NCBI GenBank assembly: GCA_942491665.1
Contig: CALOBR010000020.1
Location: 248,001-312,000, forward strand
DNA from: CAVQGZ01 sp942491665
GTDB lineage: Bacteria > Actinomycetota > Actinomycetes > Jiangellales > Jiangellaceae
Length of the DNA stretch: 64,000 bases
Direction: 5' to 3'
The notes beneath the pieces are model-generated. The model was given only the letters and a program-made list of their open reading frames with translations. It was not told where the DNA came from and made no database searches. Positions 27,285 to 36,340 of this stretch are shown here, piece by piece (within the stretch, counting starts at the first letter, position 1; every line of letters starts with the position of its first letter). The translations under genes were made by a program, and so were the position numbers.

Positions 27285-28340
27285 CTAGGCGCGGGAGGTG
27301 TCGTTGGCGGTCCGCTGTTCCAGTAGGTGCTTCCGCTGCTGTTCGGTCCACAACCATGCGCTGATCTCGACAGCCCTTTCCACCGTCAGGCCCGCGAACG
27401 GCTCGTCCAGGTGCCGGTAGTCCTGCCGGAACAGGGGCGAGTCCGTCCACCCCAAGAACTGTCGGGCAATCTCCGCGTTGCCGGCCTCGAACCTCGACAC
27501 GAAATGGCGAGCGGTGGCCGGATCGAGCGTGAGCGAAGGACCCGAGTGTGCAGCGAGTGTGACGGCCGGCGAGACATCGCCGCGTAGCGGATCGGGCCCG
27601 TCGGTCTTCGCCGGCAGGTGCTGGTTGATCAGCCGCAAGAACTCGGCGCCCTCGGCATCCAGACTGGGGTTGCGGCGGTCCGGCAAGCTCAGCTCGGGGC
27701 CGGGGGTGATTCCGACGACTTGCATGTAGTCCTTGACGACGTCCCCTTCGACCAACATCTCTGGCTCGAAGACCCTCACTTGCACGCTGTGCTTACCGAG
27801 CACAGTCGCCCACCGGCTGACCAGCGCCCAGTAGTCGTACTTGGAGCCGGGACCGGCCACGGACTCGTCCGGGATGGTCAATGGCTCGGTACGTCCCAGC
27901 TTGAGCGACTGCGAGTACGAAGCCAGCAGCAGCGAGTCCTGGCGCCGCAGATAGACGACAGCCTGGACCTCGTCCACGAGATCGCCCAACCACGAGACCA
28001 GCCGGCGCACCGAGGTTTCACTCGTTGGCAACGTCGACAGCTGCTCGCAGCTGAGCAGCAGACTCCCGTCCTTCCCCGCCAGCTCGCGGGCGAGCGCCTG
28101 TCGCCGGTCGTGTCGAAACGCCTGGACGTCCTCAGTCGTGCCCAACCCCAGACGACGATGAAGCCGCCTTCGGGGTTCGTCGGGGAGTGCGGCAACGGCG
28201 AGCGCCACTTGGCTCTTCCCGCCCAGCTCGCGGGAGGTGGCGAAGCCTTGAAGGCGCAACACCTGGCGGTTCGTGCGCAGGAACCGCTGGATTGACGTCG
28301 TGCCCGTCTTCTCCGTGCCGATGTGGAGTAGCGCCCGCAT
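27285..28340 (-). CDS. Sulfotransferase-like protein 1
   Basis: 351-residue cytosolic protein with an N-terminal 5'-phosphosulfate-binding loop, LLHIGTEKTGTTSIQRFL (residues 3-20), the mark of PAPS-dependent sulfotransferases. A second region, VVYLRRQDSLLLASYSQSL near residue 140, fits the 3'-phosphate-binding Arg/Ser motif. Acceptor is unknown but probably a glycan. ATG 28340 is preferred to GTG 28358 because AAAGAG precedes it at a good distance. It follows gene 2 on the same strand and converges on tagD. It is the most divergent of the six related genes here. Confidence 0.78.
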   Translation of the reverse strand: MRALLHIGTEKTGTTSIQRFLRTNRQVLRLQGFATSRELGGKSQVALAVAALPDEPRRRLHRRLGLGTTEDVQAFRHDRRQALARELAGKDGSLLLSCEQLSTLPTSETSVRRLVSWLGDLVDEVQAVVYLRRQDSLLLASYSQSLKLGRTEPLTIPDESVAGPGSKYDYWALVSRWATVLGKHSVQVRVFEPEMLVEGDVVKDYMQVVGITPGPELSLPDRRNPSLDAEGAEFLRLINQHLPAKTDGPDPLRGDVSPAVTLAAHSGPSLTLDPATARHFVSRFEAGNAEIARQFLGWTDSPLFRQDYRHLDEPFAGLTVERAVEISAWLWTEQQRKHLLEQRTANDTSRA

Positions 28341-28427
28341 GGCTATCCACTCTTTCACGCATGCAGCCTCGAACTGCCTCCGACCGGTCCCCGGCGTTGC
28401 GAGCCGGCTCGTGCGGTCTTGGGGACG

Positions 28428-29567
28428 TCAGCCGAGGGCCCTGGCCTCCAGCACATCGACGAGCGCGCCCACAGTAAGGTCGAGCATTGTCTGTGGGTCG
28501 CCCGCGTCGTTCCGAATGGCCTCGACACGTGCTCGGCCTCCCCATCGCTCCAAGCCGTACGTAGCCGCGTCGAGCAGGTCATTGACAGGCAACGACTCCG
28601 GGCTCGGCGTGGCGCCCACTGGTATGGCTGCCGGCACCACGGGCTGCAACTCCTCCAGGTTGCCGTGAACCTGGGGCGCGAGCGAGGCCACCTCGTCCAG
28701 CATCTCGTCGGTGCGCTCTTCGGCCCAGGCTGCTGCGTCGAGCGGAAAGAGAACCCGCTGCTCCAGCGCGCTGCGCTGCGACAGCACACGCCGAGCGAGC
28801 CGTCGGATCACTCGGTTTCGTGCGATCGGGTCGATGTCGTCGTCATGACTCGGAGCCATGCCCGTGCTGACGCGCCGGATGACTTCTGCTGACGACGCTC
28901 CCAGCGACGAGTTGCGCATCGTCGCCAGCGGGTACGGGGCCGCGTCGAAACCGGCTGCGGCTCCGAACCGGTCCCACAGCGTGGACGCTGCAGACCCGGA
29001 GGGCGGAACCGTCAGGAGCGCCACGCGGCCGGACCCGAAGCGTTCTCCCCACGAGCGCAAGACCTCAGGCCAGTCGTGGGTCTTCCAGAACAGGGTCGCC
29101 GCGCCACTGGCCCCAGGGCCTTGGCGAAGATCGGCGATGTAGTCAGCATACGAGGGCGCGTTGCCGTCACCATTTCGGATTGTCGTCTGCCATTGCGACG
29201 GCACCGTGCGTACAAGGTCACGAGCCCCGTACACGACTCGGACCGGGCTGTCACCGAAGCCGCTCGTCACCGCGGCCAACATGCCACCTCGCATGAGGCT
29301 GAGGTTCTCCGCCGACAGGATCGCTGTGTGGCCGTCCCATCTCACGCACTGCTCGACCAGCTCAGACCACGATGACGTGCCGTCGTCCGACGCTCGCGGT
29401 GCGCGAACGAACTCCCGGACTGCGGAGAAGTGCGAGCCCTTGCCTGCTCCGGGATACAGGACACCATCTTCTCGCAGCGCTTCCCGATTGGCTGCCAACG
29501 TGTGCTGGATGAACGAGGTCCCGGTCTTGAACGCGCCGATGTGGAGCACTATCAGCGGCACTCGCAC
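28428..29567 (-). CDS. Sulfotransferase-like protein 2
   Basis: 379-residue protein with P-loop-like VLHIGAFKTGTSFIQHTL at residues 7-24 and a 3'-phosphate region RVVYGARDLVRTVPSQWQ near 130, as in PAPS sulfotransferases. The block ATMRNSSLGASSAEVIRRV near residue 240 recurs in the other paralogues in this window as NxSLGxxxxEvxRRv, marking them as one subfamily. It is divergent from paralogue 3, with 69 bp between starts. Acceptor unknown. Confidence 0.8.
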   Translation of the reverse strand: MRVPLIVLHIGAFKTGTSFIQHTLAANREALREDGVLYPGAGKGSHFSAVREFVRAPRASDDGTSSWSELVEQCVRWDGHTAILSAENLSLMRGGMLAAVTSGFGDSPVRVVYGARDLVRTVPSQWQTTIRNGDGNAPSYADYIADLRQGPGASGAATLFWKTHDWPEVLRSWGERFGSGRVALLTVPPSGSAASTLWDRFGAAAGFDAAPYPLATMRNSSLGASSAEVIRRVSTGMAPSHDDDIDPIARNRVIRRLARRVLSQRSALEQRVLFPLDAAAWAEERTDEMLDEVASLAPQVHGNLEELQPVVPAAIPVGATPSPESLPVNDLLDAATYGLERWGGRARVEAIRNDAGDPQTMLDLTVGALVDVLEARALG

Positions 29568-29636
29568 ACCTCAAGACGCACAACGGACATCGCCTTTAGG
29601 GTACCTGAGCCAGCAGACGTCGTCGCCTAGGGTGGA

Positions 29637-30758
29637 GTGGTGGCGAGAGCGGAGGTCGTGCTGCATATCGGCGCCTTCAAGACCGGGACCTCGTTCATCC
29701 AGAGCGCCCTGTCGCTGAACCGCTCAACCCTCGCTGACGACGGCATCCTGTTCCCCGGCAAGACGTGGCCAGAGCAGGTGCACGCAGTCCGTGACCTGGC
29801 TGCGCGATCCATGCCTGAGGCTCCGGTCACCGCCAGAACCGCCGACACCTGGGACCGCATCGCGGACGACTGCCGCCGATGGGACGGTCCGCTGGCGGTG
29901 TTCTCGATGGAGTTCCTGTCGACGGCTCGTCCCGCGGTGGTGGGGGCAGCGATCCGCTCGTTCGACCCGAAGCAGGTACGGGTCGTCTACACGGCACGAG
30001 ACCTGACCTACGCCATTCCCGCTCAGTGGCAGGAGTCGCTGCAGTCGAGCCGCCGCACGTGGACGCTGCGCGAGTACGCCGACGACATCATGCGACCAGT
30101 CGGACAGTTCACTGACGCGACCAAGCACTTCTGGCGCAAGCACAACTGGCAGCGGGTTCTGCACCGCTGGTTGCAGGACCTTCCGACCAGCCAGGTGACG
30201 CTGGTGACATTCCCTCGCCCGGGCAGTAGCCCCACCGAGCTTTGGCACCGGTTCGGCGTCGCGGCCGGTTTCGACGCGACGAAGTACCCGATCCCACCGT
30301 TGAGCAACGAGTCATTGGGGGCAGAGTCATTGGAGGTCGCAAGGCGGGTGAATCTTGAGGCCTCCTCACGTGGGGCTGTCACCATCAGCCCCACCTTTCG
30401 CAGAGTGCTGTGCAAGGGCGTCATGGCGGCCCGCAAGCCCATGGAGCCGGCTGTTGTGTTTCCCGACGACCTGACGCCCTGGGTCGCCCAGAGAACGGAG
30501 CGCCTGATCACCAAGGTTCAGCGCCTCGGGCCCGTCGTGGTGGGGTCAATGGACGATCTGCGCCCCCGGCCACGAGAGCACCTCCCGAACTCCACGTCTC
30601 GTACCGAGGGCTTCGCGATAGCGGACCTTGTGCCCGCCGCCGAGTCTGCCGCGTCCGGCCTGGCAGCAGCTCTGGGCACTCACTGGCAACCGGCCATCGG
30701 GGAGCCCGGTGCCCGCCTGCAGGCAGCGATCTCTTCGATGGCCGACCTGACAGCCTGA
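29637..30758 (+). CDS. Sulfotransferase-like protein 3
   Basis: 373-residue paralogue with VLHIGAFKTGTSFIQSAL at residues 7-24, RVVYTARDLTYAIPAQWQES near 120 and PPLSNESLGAESLEVARRV near 225. It resembles the disrupted copy at 61.2 kb most closely (both have a GTSFIQS loop followed by TW-x-x-QV-x-AV-x-DL). Start GTG 29637 or 29640, preceded by GGGTGGA. It heads a rightward group with the pyruvyltransferase and paralogue 4. Confidence 0.8.
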   Translation: MVARAEVVLHIGAFKTGTSFIQSALSLNRSTLADDGILFPGKTWPEQVHAVRDLAARSMPEAPVTARTADTWDRIADDCRRWDGPLAVFSMEFLSTARPAVVGAAIRSFDPKQVRVVYTARDLTYAIPAQWQESLQSSRRTWTLREYADDIMRPVGQFTDATKHFWRKHNWQRVLHRWLQDLPTSQVTLVTFPRPGSSPTELWHRFGVAAGFDATKYPIPPLSNESLGAESLEVARRVNLEASSRGAVTISPTFRRVLCKGVMAARKPMEPAVVFPDDLTPWVAQRTERLITKVQRLGPVVVGSMDDLRPRPREHLPNSTSRTEGFAIADLVPAAESAASGLAAALGTHWQPAIGEPGARLQAAISSMADLTA

Positions 30759-30794
30759 ACACGAGACACCGCCGAGGGGCGGAGAGGAGAGCCG

Positions 30795-31940
30795 ATGCCA
30801 GCGACGGGCGAACGGCCGATCGTCTACTTGATCGGCACCGCGGGCAACCCGCACTACGGCGACGAGGTGATCACCGCCTCGTGGCTGCGCTACTACGCCG
30901 ATCGCCTGCCGGATGCCGAGATCTGGCTGGACAGCCCACGCCCGGGCCAGACGGCCGTTCTGCACGGCGGTGCCCACCCGCACCTGCGCTGCGTGGACAC
31001 GCTGTTCCACGCGTGCTGGAACGCGCCGAGTGACGCGCCGGACGAATGTGTCGCGTTCGGCGCCACCGTGCTGGACGAACCGGGACGGCTGCCCCGCGAG
31101 GCCTCGGGCATCAGCGCGGCGCTGCGCGCCGATGTCGTCCACGTGCTGGGCGGCGCCTACATCAACGCCATCTGGCCCCGGCACCTCGCCCTGCTCGGCG
31201 CGGCGGCACGCATTGCCGAGCGTTCGGGGGCGCGCACCGCGGTCACGGGCGCCGACCTGATGCCCGTGACGGCCGACGGCCGTGCTGCTGTGGGCGAGGT
31301 GCTGAGCGGCTTCGACCTCGTCGACGTGCGCGACGCCGAGTCGCGCGAGGTACTCGCCCAGGCGGTGCCAACCGTCACACAGACCGGGGACGACGCATTC
31401 CTGGACCTCCAGCGCCAGCCGATCGACAGACGCACGCGCACCCGGACAGTCGTGGAGATCCAGTCCGACCTGCTGGACGTGCCGCTTGAGAGCCTCGCCG
31501 CACAGGCTGTGCGGCTGCTCCAGGAATGGGGGGCAGACCAGGACGAGGTGCTGCTGCTGGAGTCGCTGCCACCCAAGGACGTCGCCGCTCTGGAGTTCTT
31601 GCAGCCACACCTGCCGCACGTCACGGTCAAGCCGTTCGAGCTGCTCTGGCGGGAGGGTCTGCCACTGGCCGCCAACCAGCGTTGGGTCACCACCCGCTTC
31701 CACTCCCACCTGATGGCTGCCGCCGCCGGCGCGTGGGGGGTGGCGTTGGAGGGCAGCCCTACGATCGCGAGCCAGCATCGTTCCCTGATCGAGATGGGGA
31801 GTGGCTGGGCGCTGTGCACGCCGAGCGCCGAGTCGATGCCCTCCGGCCACCCCACCCGCAACCCCTTCGAGGGCCGCTTCGCCGAGATCGTGGCAGCGAA
31901 GCGCGGAGTGGCCGACACCATCGCCGGCTGGGTTGCGTGA
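30795..31940 (+). CDS. Polysaccharide pyruvyl transferase family protein
   Basis: 381-residue enzyme of the CsaB/WcaK family, which adds pyruvate ketals from phosphoenolpyruvate to sugars of surface polysaccharides. Visible marks are the start YLIGTAGNPHYGDEVITASWLRYY, VHVLGGAYINAIWP, VDVRDAESREVL, and the C-terminal TTRFHSHLMAAAAGAWGVALEG with the conserved RxH. The start has GAGGAGA five bases before the ATG. The stop overlaps the start of paralogue 4 through GTGA. Pyruvyl groups commonly serve as anchors for SLH-domain proteins or add negative charge. Confidence 0.85.
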   Translation: MPATGERPIVYLIGTAGNPHYGDEVITASWLRYYADRLPDAEIWLDSPRPGQTAVLHGGAHPHLRCVDTLFHACWNAPSDAPDECVAFGATVLDEPGRLPREASGISAALRADVVHVLGGAYINAIWPRHLALLGAAARIAERSGARTAVTGADLMPVTADGRAAVGEVLSGFDLVDVRDAESREVLAQAVPTVTQTGDDAFLDLQRQPIDRRTRTRTVVEIQSDLLDVPLESLAAQAVRLLQEWGADQDEVLLLESLPPKDVAALEFLQPHLPHVTVKPFELLWREGLPLAANQRWVTTRFHSHLMAAAAGAWGVALEGSPTIASQHRSLIEMGSGWALCTPSAESMPSGHPTRNPFEGRFAEIVAAKRGVADTIAGWVA

Positions 31941-33232
31941 GCGAGAACGCCCCCGCCCGCCGGGCCTACCTGCACATCGGCGCCCCGAAGACCGGGAGCA
32001 CGTTCTTGCAGGGCGTCTTGTGGAACAACCGCGAGAACCTGCTCGAGCATGGGGTCCACATGCTGGGCGACGACCAGGGGCAGCACTACCGCGCCGGCAA
32101 GGACCTACGTGGCATCCCGTTCGATCCCGACGACCCCGGACGTGACTGGGATGGTGCCTGGCACCGGATGGTCCAGCGGGCGACCTTGTCGGCGTCCGAC
32201 GTCGTCGTCCTGTCCGACGAACATCTGGCAGCACTCGCGCCAGGTCGCATCGAGCGAGCCGTCGACTCGTTGTCGTCGCGCGAGGTACATGTCATCTACG
32301 CGGTCAGGGACCTTCCTGGGTTGCTGCCGTCGGAGTGGCAGGAGAACGTCAAGCACGGGTCGACGCTGACGTATGAACAGTGGGTGCGTCGAGTGTTTGA
32401 CGCACCCGAGGATTGGCCGGGCCGCTGGTTCTGGGCCGTGCACGATCCGCGGTCCGTCGTGGGGCGTTGGTCCCAGTCGGTTCCGCCAGACCGGATCCAC
32501 GTGATCGTGATGCCGCCGCGAGACGCGCCGCGCGATGAGCTGTGGAGACGCCTTGCCGACGTCGTGGGAGTCGAGCCGGACGCCGCGACCGATCTGACCG
32601 CGGCGTCGAATCCATCGCTGGGGCTGGCTGCTGCAGAGGTGCTGCGCGAAGTGAACGATCGCCTTCCCGACGACCTGCCGCGGTGGCATCGCACAGGAAT
32701 TGTGCGCGATGTGCTGGCCAACCAGGTCCTCAACCCGTTGGGGGACCAGGCCCGTCCCTCCCTCCCCAGCGACCTTGCTGAGCGAGTGAGGCTTGAGGCA
32801 TCGAGCATCGCCGACGCCCTGCCTACCCTCGGCTGCGACGTCATCGGTGACCTGCCCTCGCCGGGTCTCGGCACTGTGGGTGAGACCGGCGTCGCTCCCC
32901 GCGAGGTACTCGAGGTCGCACTGGACGCTGTGACCGGCTCGGTTGTCCAGATGGCCCAGATGCGCGACCGTCATCGTGCCGCCCAGCAGGAGCTCCGGGC
33001 TCACCACGAGGCGAAAGCGCAGGCTTCCGAGGCTCGCCACCAGCAGGCTCTGGTCGAGCAGGAGGCTGATCTGTGGCGCCGCCACCCAGCGGCGCACCGC
33101 ATACACCGTGCCAAGCAGAGGGTGGTGGCAGCCGGTGATCGGTCCACGTCCGTCAACGCCGCGCTCGGCGTGTACCGACGGCTACGCGGCCACCTGTCGG
33201 AGCAGCCGGAAGGGCGGGCGAACAACGGCTAG
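31937..33232 (+). CDS. Sulfotransferase-like protein 4 with C-terminal coiled coil
   Basis: 431-residue paralogue: YLHIGAPKTGSTFLQGVLW (5'-phosphosulfate loop, residues 11-29), HVIYAVRDLPGLLPSEWQE near 120, and TAASNPSLGLAAAEVLREV near 220. Residues about 330-431 form an extra charged helical segment (MRDRHRAAQQELRAHHEAKAQ, then a basic tail) absent from the others, suggesting a partner or membrane surface. The GTGA overlap with the pyruvyltransferase implies joint translation and a common polymer substrate. Confidence 0.8.
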   Translation: MSENAPARRAYLHIGAPKTGSTFLQGVLWNNRENLLEHGVHMLGDDQGQHYRAGKDLRGIPFDPDDPGRDWDGAWHRMVQRATLSASDVVVLSDEHLAALAPGRIERAVDSLSSREVHVIYAVRDLPGLLPSEWQENVKHGSTLTYEQWVRRVFDAPEDWPGRWFWAVHDPRSVVGRWSQSVPPDRIHVIVMPPRDAPRDELWRRLADVVGVEPDAATDLTAASNPSLGLAAAEVLREVNDRLPDDLPRWHRTGIVRDVLANQVLNPLGDQARPSLPSDLAERVRLEASSIADALPTLGCDVIGDLPSPGLGTVGETGVAPREVLEVALDAVTGSVVQMAQMRDRHRAAQQELRAHHEAKAQASEARHQQALVEQEADLWRRHPAAHRIHRAKQRVVAAGDRSTSVNAALGVYRRLRGHLSEQPEGRANNG

Positions 33233-33239
33233 ACGTCGG

Positions 33240-34295
33240 CTAGACGAGGTCCCACGTCAACGGCGTTCCTCGTGGCACGTCGCGCGCGAATACTCGCCCG
33301 ACGACAACTGTGAGGGCATCCGGGGCCAGCCCGCCAGCCGGTCGAATGGCTCGAACGTTGGCCCGCGTCACAGGATCGCCTGCAGCGACGTCCTCGACGA
33401 CGAACAACGAGCGCCGGAAGCGCAGGCCCTCGGCCTCGACGCTTCGCGGTCCGATACGGGGCTCGCCTAGCGAAGCCCACGCCCGCCGTGTCTCGACCAC
33501 GAGGTCGCTCAGCTCGTCCGGCTCCAGCGAGAACTCCGCGTCGACTCCCCCGTCGGCGCGGTCCACAGTCACATGCTTCTCGATCATGCACCCGCCCAGT
33601 GCTACGGCAGCGGCCGCTGCGCCGATGCCAGGTGTGTGGTCAGACAGGCCCACGGGGCAGTCGAACGCCGCCGAGAGGATCGGCAGAGCACGAAGATTGC
33701 TGTACTCAACCGGTGCCGGGTAGGACGTCGTCGCAGACAGGACGACGACCCCGCCGTCACCGGCTCCACGGGCCGCCGACACCGCTGCGTCGATCTCGCC
33801 GGCTGTGGCCATGCCCGTCGAGATGATCACTGGCTTGCCTGTCGAGGCTGCAAGCCGGATCAGTGGCAGATCGGTGATCTCCGATGAGGCAATCTTGTAG
33901 ACCGGGCAGCCCAAGTGCTCGAGCAAGTCCACAGCCGTCGCATCGAACGGACTGGAGAAGACGGTGACACCCACTTCCCTACCAACGGCGAAGAGGTCGG
34001 CGTGCCACTCCCACGGCGTTTGCGCCTCTTCGTACAGCGAGTAGAGGTTGCGGCCTCCCCAGAGCTCGTGTCCTCCCGACAACCGGAATCGTGGACTGTC
34101 GATATCCACGGTCATCGTGTCGGCTGTGTAGGTCTGCAGCTTCACGGCGTGGGCACCGGCGCGGGCGGACTCGACGACGATGCGCCGCGCTCGCTCCAAC
34201 GACCCGTTGTGATTGCCCGACATCTCCGCCACCACGTACGGCTCTGAGTCAGCCGCCACACGCCGATCACCGATGAAGACTGCTGGCTCGGTCAC
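33240..34295 (-). CDS. pseI: Pseudaminic acid synthase
   Basis: NeuB-family enzyme condensing phosphoenolpyruvate with 2,4-diacetamido-2,4,6-trideoxy-L-altrose to give pseudaminic acid. The 351-residue protein has PYVVAEMSGNHNGSLERA, AVKLQTYTADTMT, FSSPFDATAVDLLEHLG, YKIASSEITDLPLI, GLSDHTPGIGAA and the metal-binding CMIEKHVTVDR. The C-terminal antifreeze-like domain (RRSLFVVEDVAAGDP to GTPLTWDLV) is complete. PseI type is preferred over NeuB/LegI because of the SGNHNGSL loop and the pseH/pseG neighbours. Its start overlaps the pseH stop. Confidence 0.92.
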   Translation of the reverse strand: MTEPAVFIGDRRVAADSEPYVVAEMSGNHNGSLERARRIVVESARAGAHAVKLQTYTADTMTVDIDSPRFRLSGGHELWGGRNLYSLYEEAQTPWEWHADLFAVGREVGVTVFSSPFDATAVDLLEHLGCPVYKIASSEITDLPLIRLAASTGKPVIISTGMATAGEIDAAVSAARGAGDGGVVVLSATTSYPAPVEYSNLRALPILSAAFDCPVGLSDHTPGIGAAAAAVALGGCMIEKHVTVDRADGGVDAEFSLEPDELSDLVVETRRAWASLGEPRIGPRSVEAEGLRFRRSLFVVEDVAAGDPVTRANVRAIRPAGGLAPDALTVVVGRVFARDVPRGTPLTWDLV

Positions 34296-34804
34296 GATCG
34301 CTTCCTCGCTGTGCGACGGTCGTCGCGCTCCATCGCGATGTTGACCACCTCGACCTCCCGACCGTCGACCGTCGCGACGCGGCGCCCGACTTCACGAAAG
34401 CCGTGGCGGCGGTGAAGGCGCATGACCGCCTCATTCGTCCCGATAACGTGTCCGACCAACGATGAGGCATCCAAGGCGTCGAACGCGTAGCCAACGGCCT
34501 CACGTTCCACCTCCAACCAGGCGGGCAGGATCTCGCCTCGCTCGTCCAGCCCTGACACATCGAGGTAGAACCCCCACTCCGCCACGCCGGGGGAGTTCCA
34601 ATTGAACGTGACGACGCCCGAAGGGACGCCGAAACGCTCGTACACGAGCACCGTTCGGGCTGGGTTTGCCTTGACCGATGCCCACCACGAGAGATGCTCA
34701 TCACGGCCGATCTCATGGGTCGTGAAGCTGGCCGCCCGCACGTCCGGGTGGTTGCGCCACTCTCGGATGCGCTCGAGGTCGTCGCGCTCGGCAAGCCGCA
34801 ACAT
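34292..34804 (-). CDS. pseH: GNAT N-acyltransferase, PseH-like
   Basis: 170-residue GNAT-fold enzyme expected to N-acetylate the 4-amino group of UDP-4-amino-4,6-dideoxy-beta-L-AltNAc. LRLAERDDLERIREWRNHPDVRA is the typical PseH/SpsD N-terminus, followed by acyl-CoA-binding strand GVVTFNWN, GFYLD, and C-terminal NEAVMRLHRRHGFREVGRR. The ATG start has GAAGGGACG upstream. It is divergent from an acyl carrier protein, so transfer of an acyl-ACP-derived group rather than acetyl-CoA is conceivable. Confidence 0.82.
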   Translation of the reverse strand: MLRLAERDDLERIREWRNHPDVRAASFTTHEIGRDEHLSWWASVKANPARTVLVYERFGVPSGVVTFNWNSPGVAEWGFYLDVSGLDERGEILPAWLEVEREAVGYAFDALDASSLVGHVIGTNEAVMRLHRRHGFREVGRRVATVDGREVEVVNIAMERDDRRTARKRS

Positions 34805-34889
34805 CGTCCGTCCCTTCAGCCGTCCTGGATCTACCCCAGGCTAGGCTCATCTACGCTGTTAGTGCCTCACCGACGACTGGAGTACGTGC

Positions 34890-35135
34890 GTGTTGACAAG
34901 AGCACAGCTTCGCGAGCAGATGGCCGACGTGATGGCGAACCAGGGCAAGAGTCTGCCCGAGGGCGAGGCGACACCACTTCGAGACATCGGGTTTCGATCC
35001 TTGGACTTCTCCGAGCTTGCGTTGCGTGTGGAGGACGAGCTCGGGCAGGAGCTGAACTTCGACGCACCCGGGCTCCGCCAGATCTTCACCGTGGGCGACG
35101 TGTTGGACTTCTTGCACCAGCTCCAGTCGGCGTGA
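34890..35135 (+). CDS. Acyl carrier protein
   Basis: 81-residue carrier protein. The 4'-phosphopantetheine attachment Ser is in DIGFRSLDFSELALRVEDELG (Ser about residue 35); the usual Asp before it is Arg here. Helix 3-like QIFTVGDVLDFLHQLQ ends the fold. It begins GTG-TTG after TGGAG. The stop overlaps the GTG of the adenylating enzyme by GTGA, so the two form a unit. It is too specialised in context to be the housekeeping AcpP. Confidence 0.88.
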   Translation: MLTRAQLREQMADVMANQGKSLPEGEATPLRDIGFRSLDFSELALRVEDELGQELNFDAPGLRQIFTVGDVLDFLHQLQSA

Positions 35136-36340
35136 CCCACCAGACGCCGACATCCACCGACAGCCAGCTCTGGCTCGACGACCACTGGGTGGCATGGCAC
35201 GAGTTGGACGCCCCCGCTCTGCCCGATCGGTGTGTCGCCCTTACCGACGATCAGTCGGCCGCCCTCGCTCACGTGTGGGCAGCCGTGCGAGACAACACCG
35301 AGCTGCTGCTCACCACACCGTCTCGCGCGGACGAGGTGATGCGGGACGACCTGGCGAGCGAAGGCTTCTCGATCCTCGTCGACGGGCGCGTCGAGCGTGT
35401 CGCCGACTCCGTGGGGCAGCCCGGTCGGCTGTGGCTCACGACTAGCGGTAGCACAGGTCGACCCAAGCGGGTCTCGCACACGCTGCACAGCCTCACCACC
35501 GTGACAGCACGACAGCCGCCACGCACATGGCTGTTGCCCTACTCCCCCGGGACGTACGCCTGGTGGCAGCTGGTGACGCTGTCGCTGGGACAAGCCCAGC
35601 AGAACCTGGTGCCGATCGACCACAGTGAGCTCGACCGATGGCCTGCGGTCGCCGCAGCTGCGAGGGTCACGGCGATCAGTGGAACGCCCACTTTCTGGCG
35701 GCAGGGCCTATGGCGTGACCCCGACAGCATCCGCGCGCTTCCGCTCGCCCAGGTCACCTTGGGTGGCGAGCCCGTCGACCAGGCGATCCTCGACCAGCTC
35801 CGGGACATGTTCCCCGACTCCCGCGTGTCGTGGATCTACGCATCAAGCGAGGCCGGCGCGTCGATCGCCGTTCACGATGGCATGGCGGGGTTTCCGGTCG
35901 AGTGGCTCGACCGAGACACGTCCGAGCGGCCCCGGATCTCGGTGGACGGCGACGAGCTCGTCCTGGCCTCCCCCCACCACGCCGTCGGACTTGACGGACC
36001 ACTACGCACCGGCGACAGAGTCGAGGTTCGTGATGGCCGAGTTCACATCGTCGGACGCATCGGCAGCGACGAGATCAACGTCGGCGGGTCCAAGGTGTCA
36101 GCGGGAGCAGTGCGCAACGTGTTGCTGGCGCACCCAGCTGTCGCCTGGGCCCAGGTGCGCGGGCGGAAGGCGCCTATCGTGGGCACGCTGGTGCACGCTG
36201 ACCTCACCCTCGATGCGCAGGTCAGCGAGGCCGACCTGACGGACTGGTGCGCCAACCGCCTGCCCGACTACGCCGTCCCTCGACGGTTCCGTGTGCTCCC
36301 CGAGATCCCGATCAAGGAGACGTTGAAGAGCGATGTCTGA
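35132..36340 (+). CDS. AMP-binding acid:ACP ligase-like enzyme
   Basis: 402-residue adenylate-forming enzyme, shorter than the usual 500-550 residues because the N-terminal subdomain is reduced. The phosphate loop LTTSGSTGRPKRVSHTL (about residues 105-120), ASSEAG, LRTGDRVEVRDGRVHIVGR (about 285-305) and a terminal Lys-bearing IPIKETLKSDV are visible. It should activate a carboxylic acid and load it onto the adjacent carrier protein. The 3' end overlaps the reductase start by 8 bp. Acid specificity is unknown. Confidence 0.85.
   Translation: MTHQTPTSTDSQLWLDDHWVAWHELDAPALPDRCVALTDDQSAALAHVWAAVRDNTELLLTTPSRADEVMRDDLASEGFSILVDGRVERVADSVGQPGRLWLTTSGSTGRPKRVSHTLHSLTTVTARQPPRTWLLPYSPGTYAWWQLVTLSLGQAQQNLVPIDHSELDRWPAVAAAARVTAISGTPTFWRQGLWRDPDSIRALPLAQVTLGGEPVDQAILDQLRDMFPDSRVSWIYASSEAGASIAVHDGMAGFPVEWLDRDTSERPRISVDGDELVLASPHHAVGLDGPLRTGDRVEVRDGRVHIVGRIGSDEINVGGSKVSAGAVRNVLLAHPAVAWAQVRGRKAPIVGTLVHADLTLDAQVSEADLTDWCANRLPDYAVPRRFRVLPEIPIKETLKSDV

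Noticed and set aside
30546..32234. Long leftward open frame opposite the pyruvyltransferase
   Set aside because: Shadow of a well-matched polysaccharide pyruvyl transferase and sulfotransferase on the other strand.
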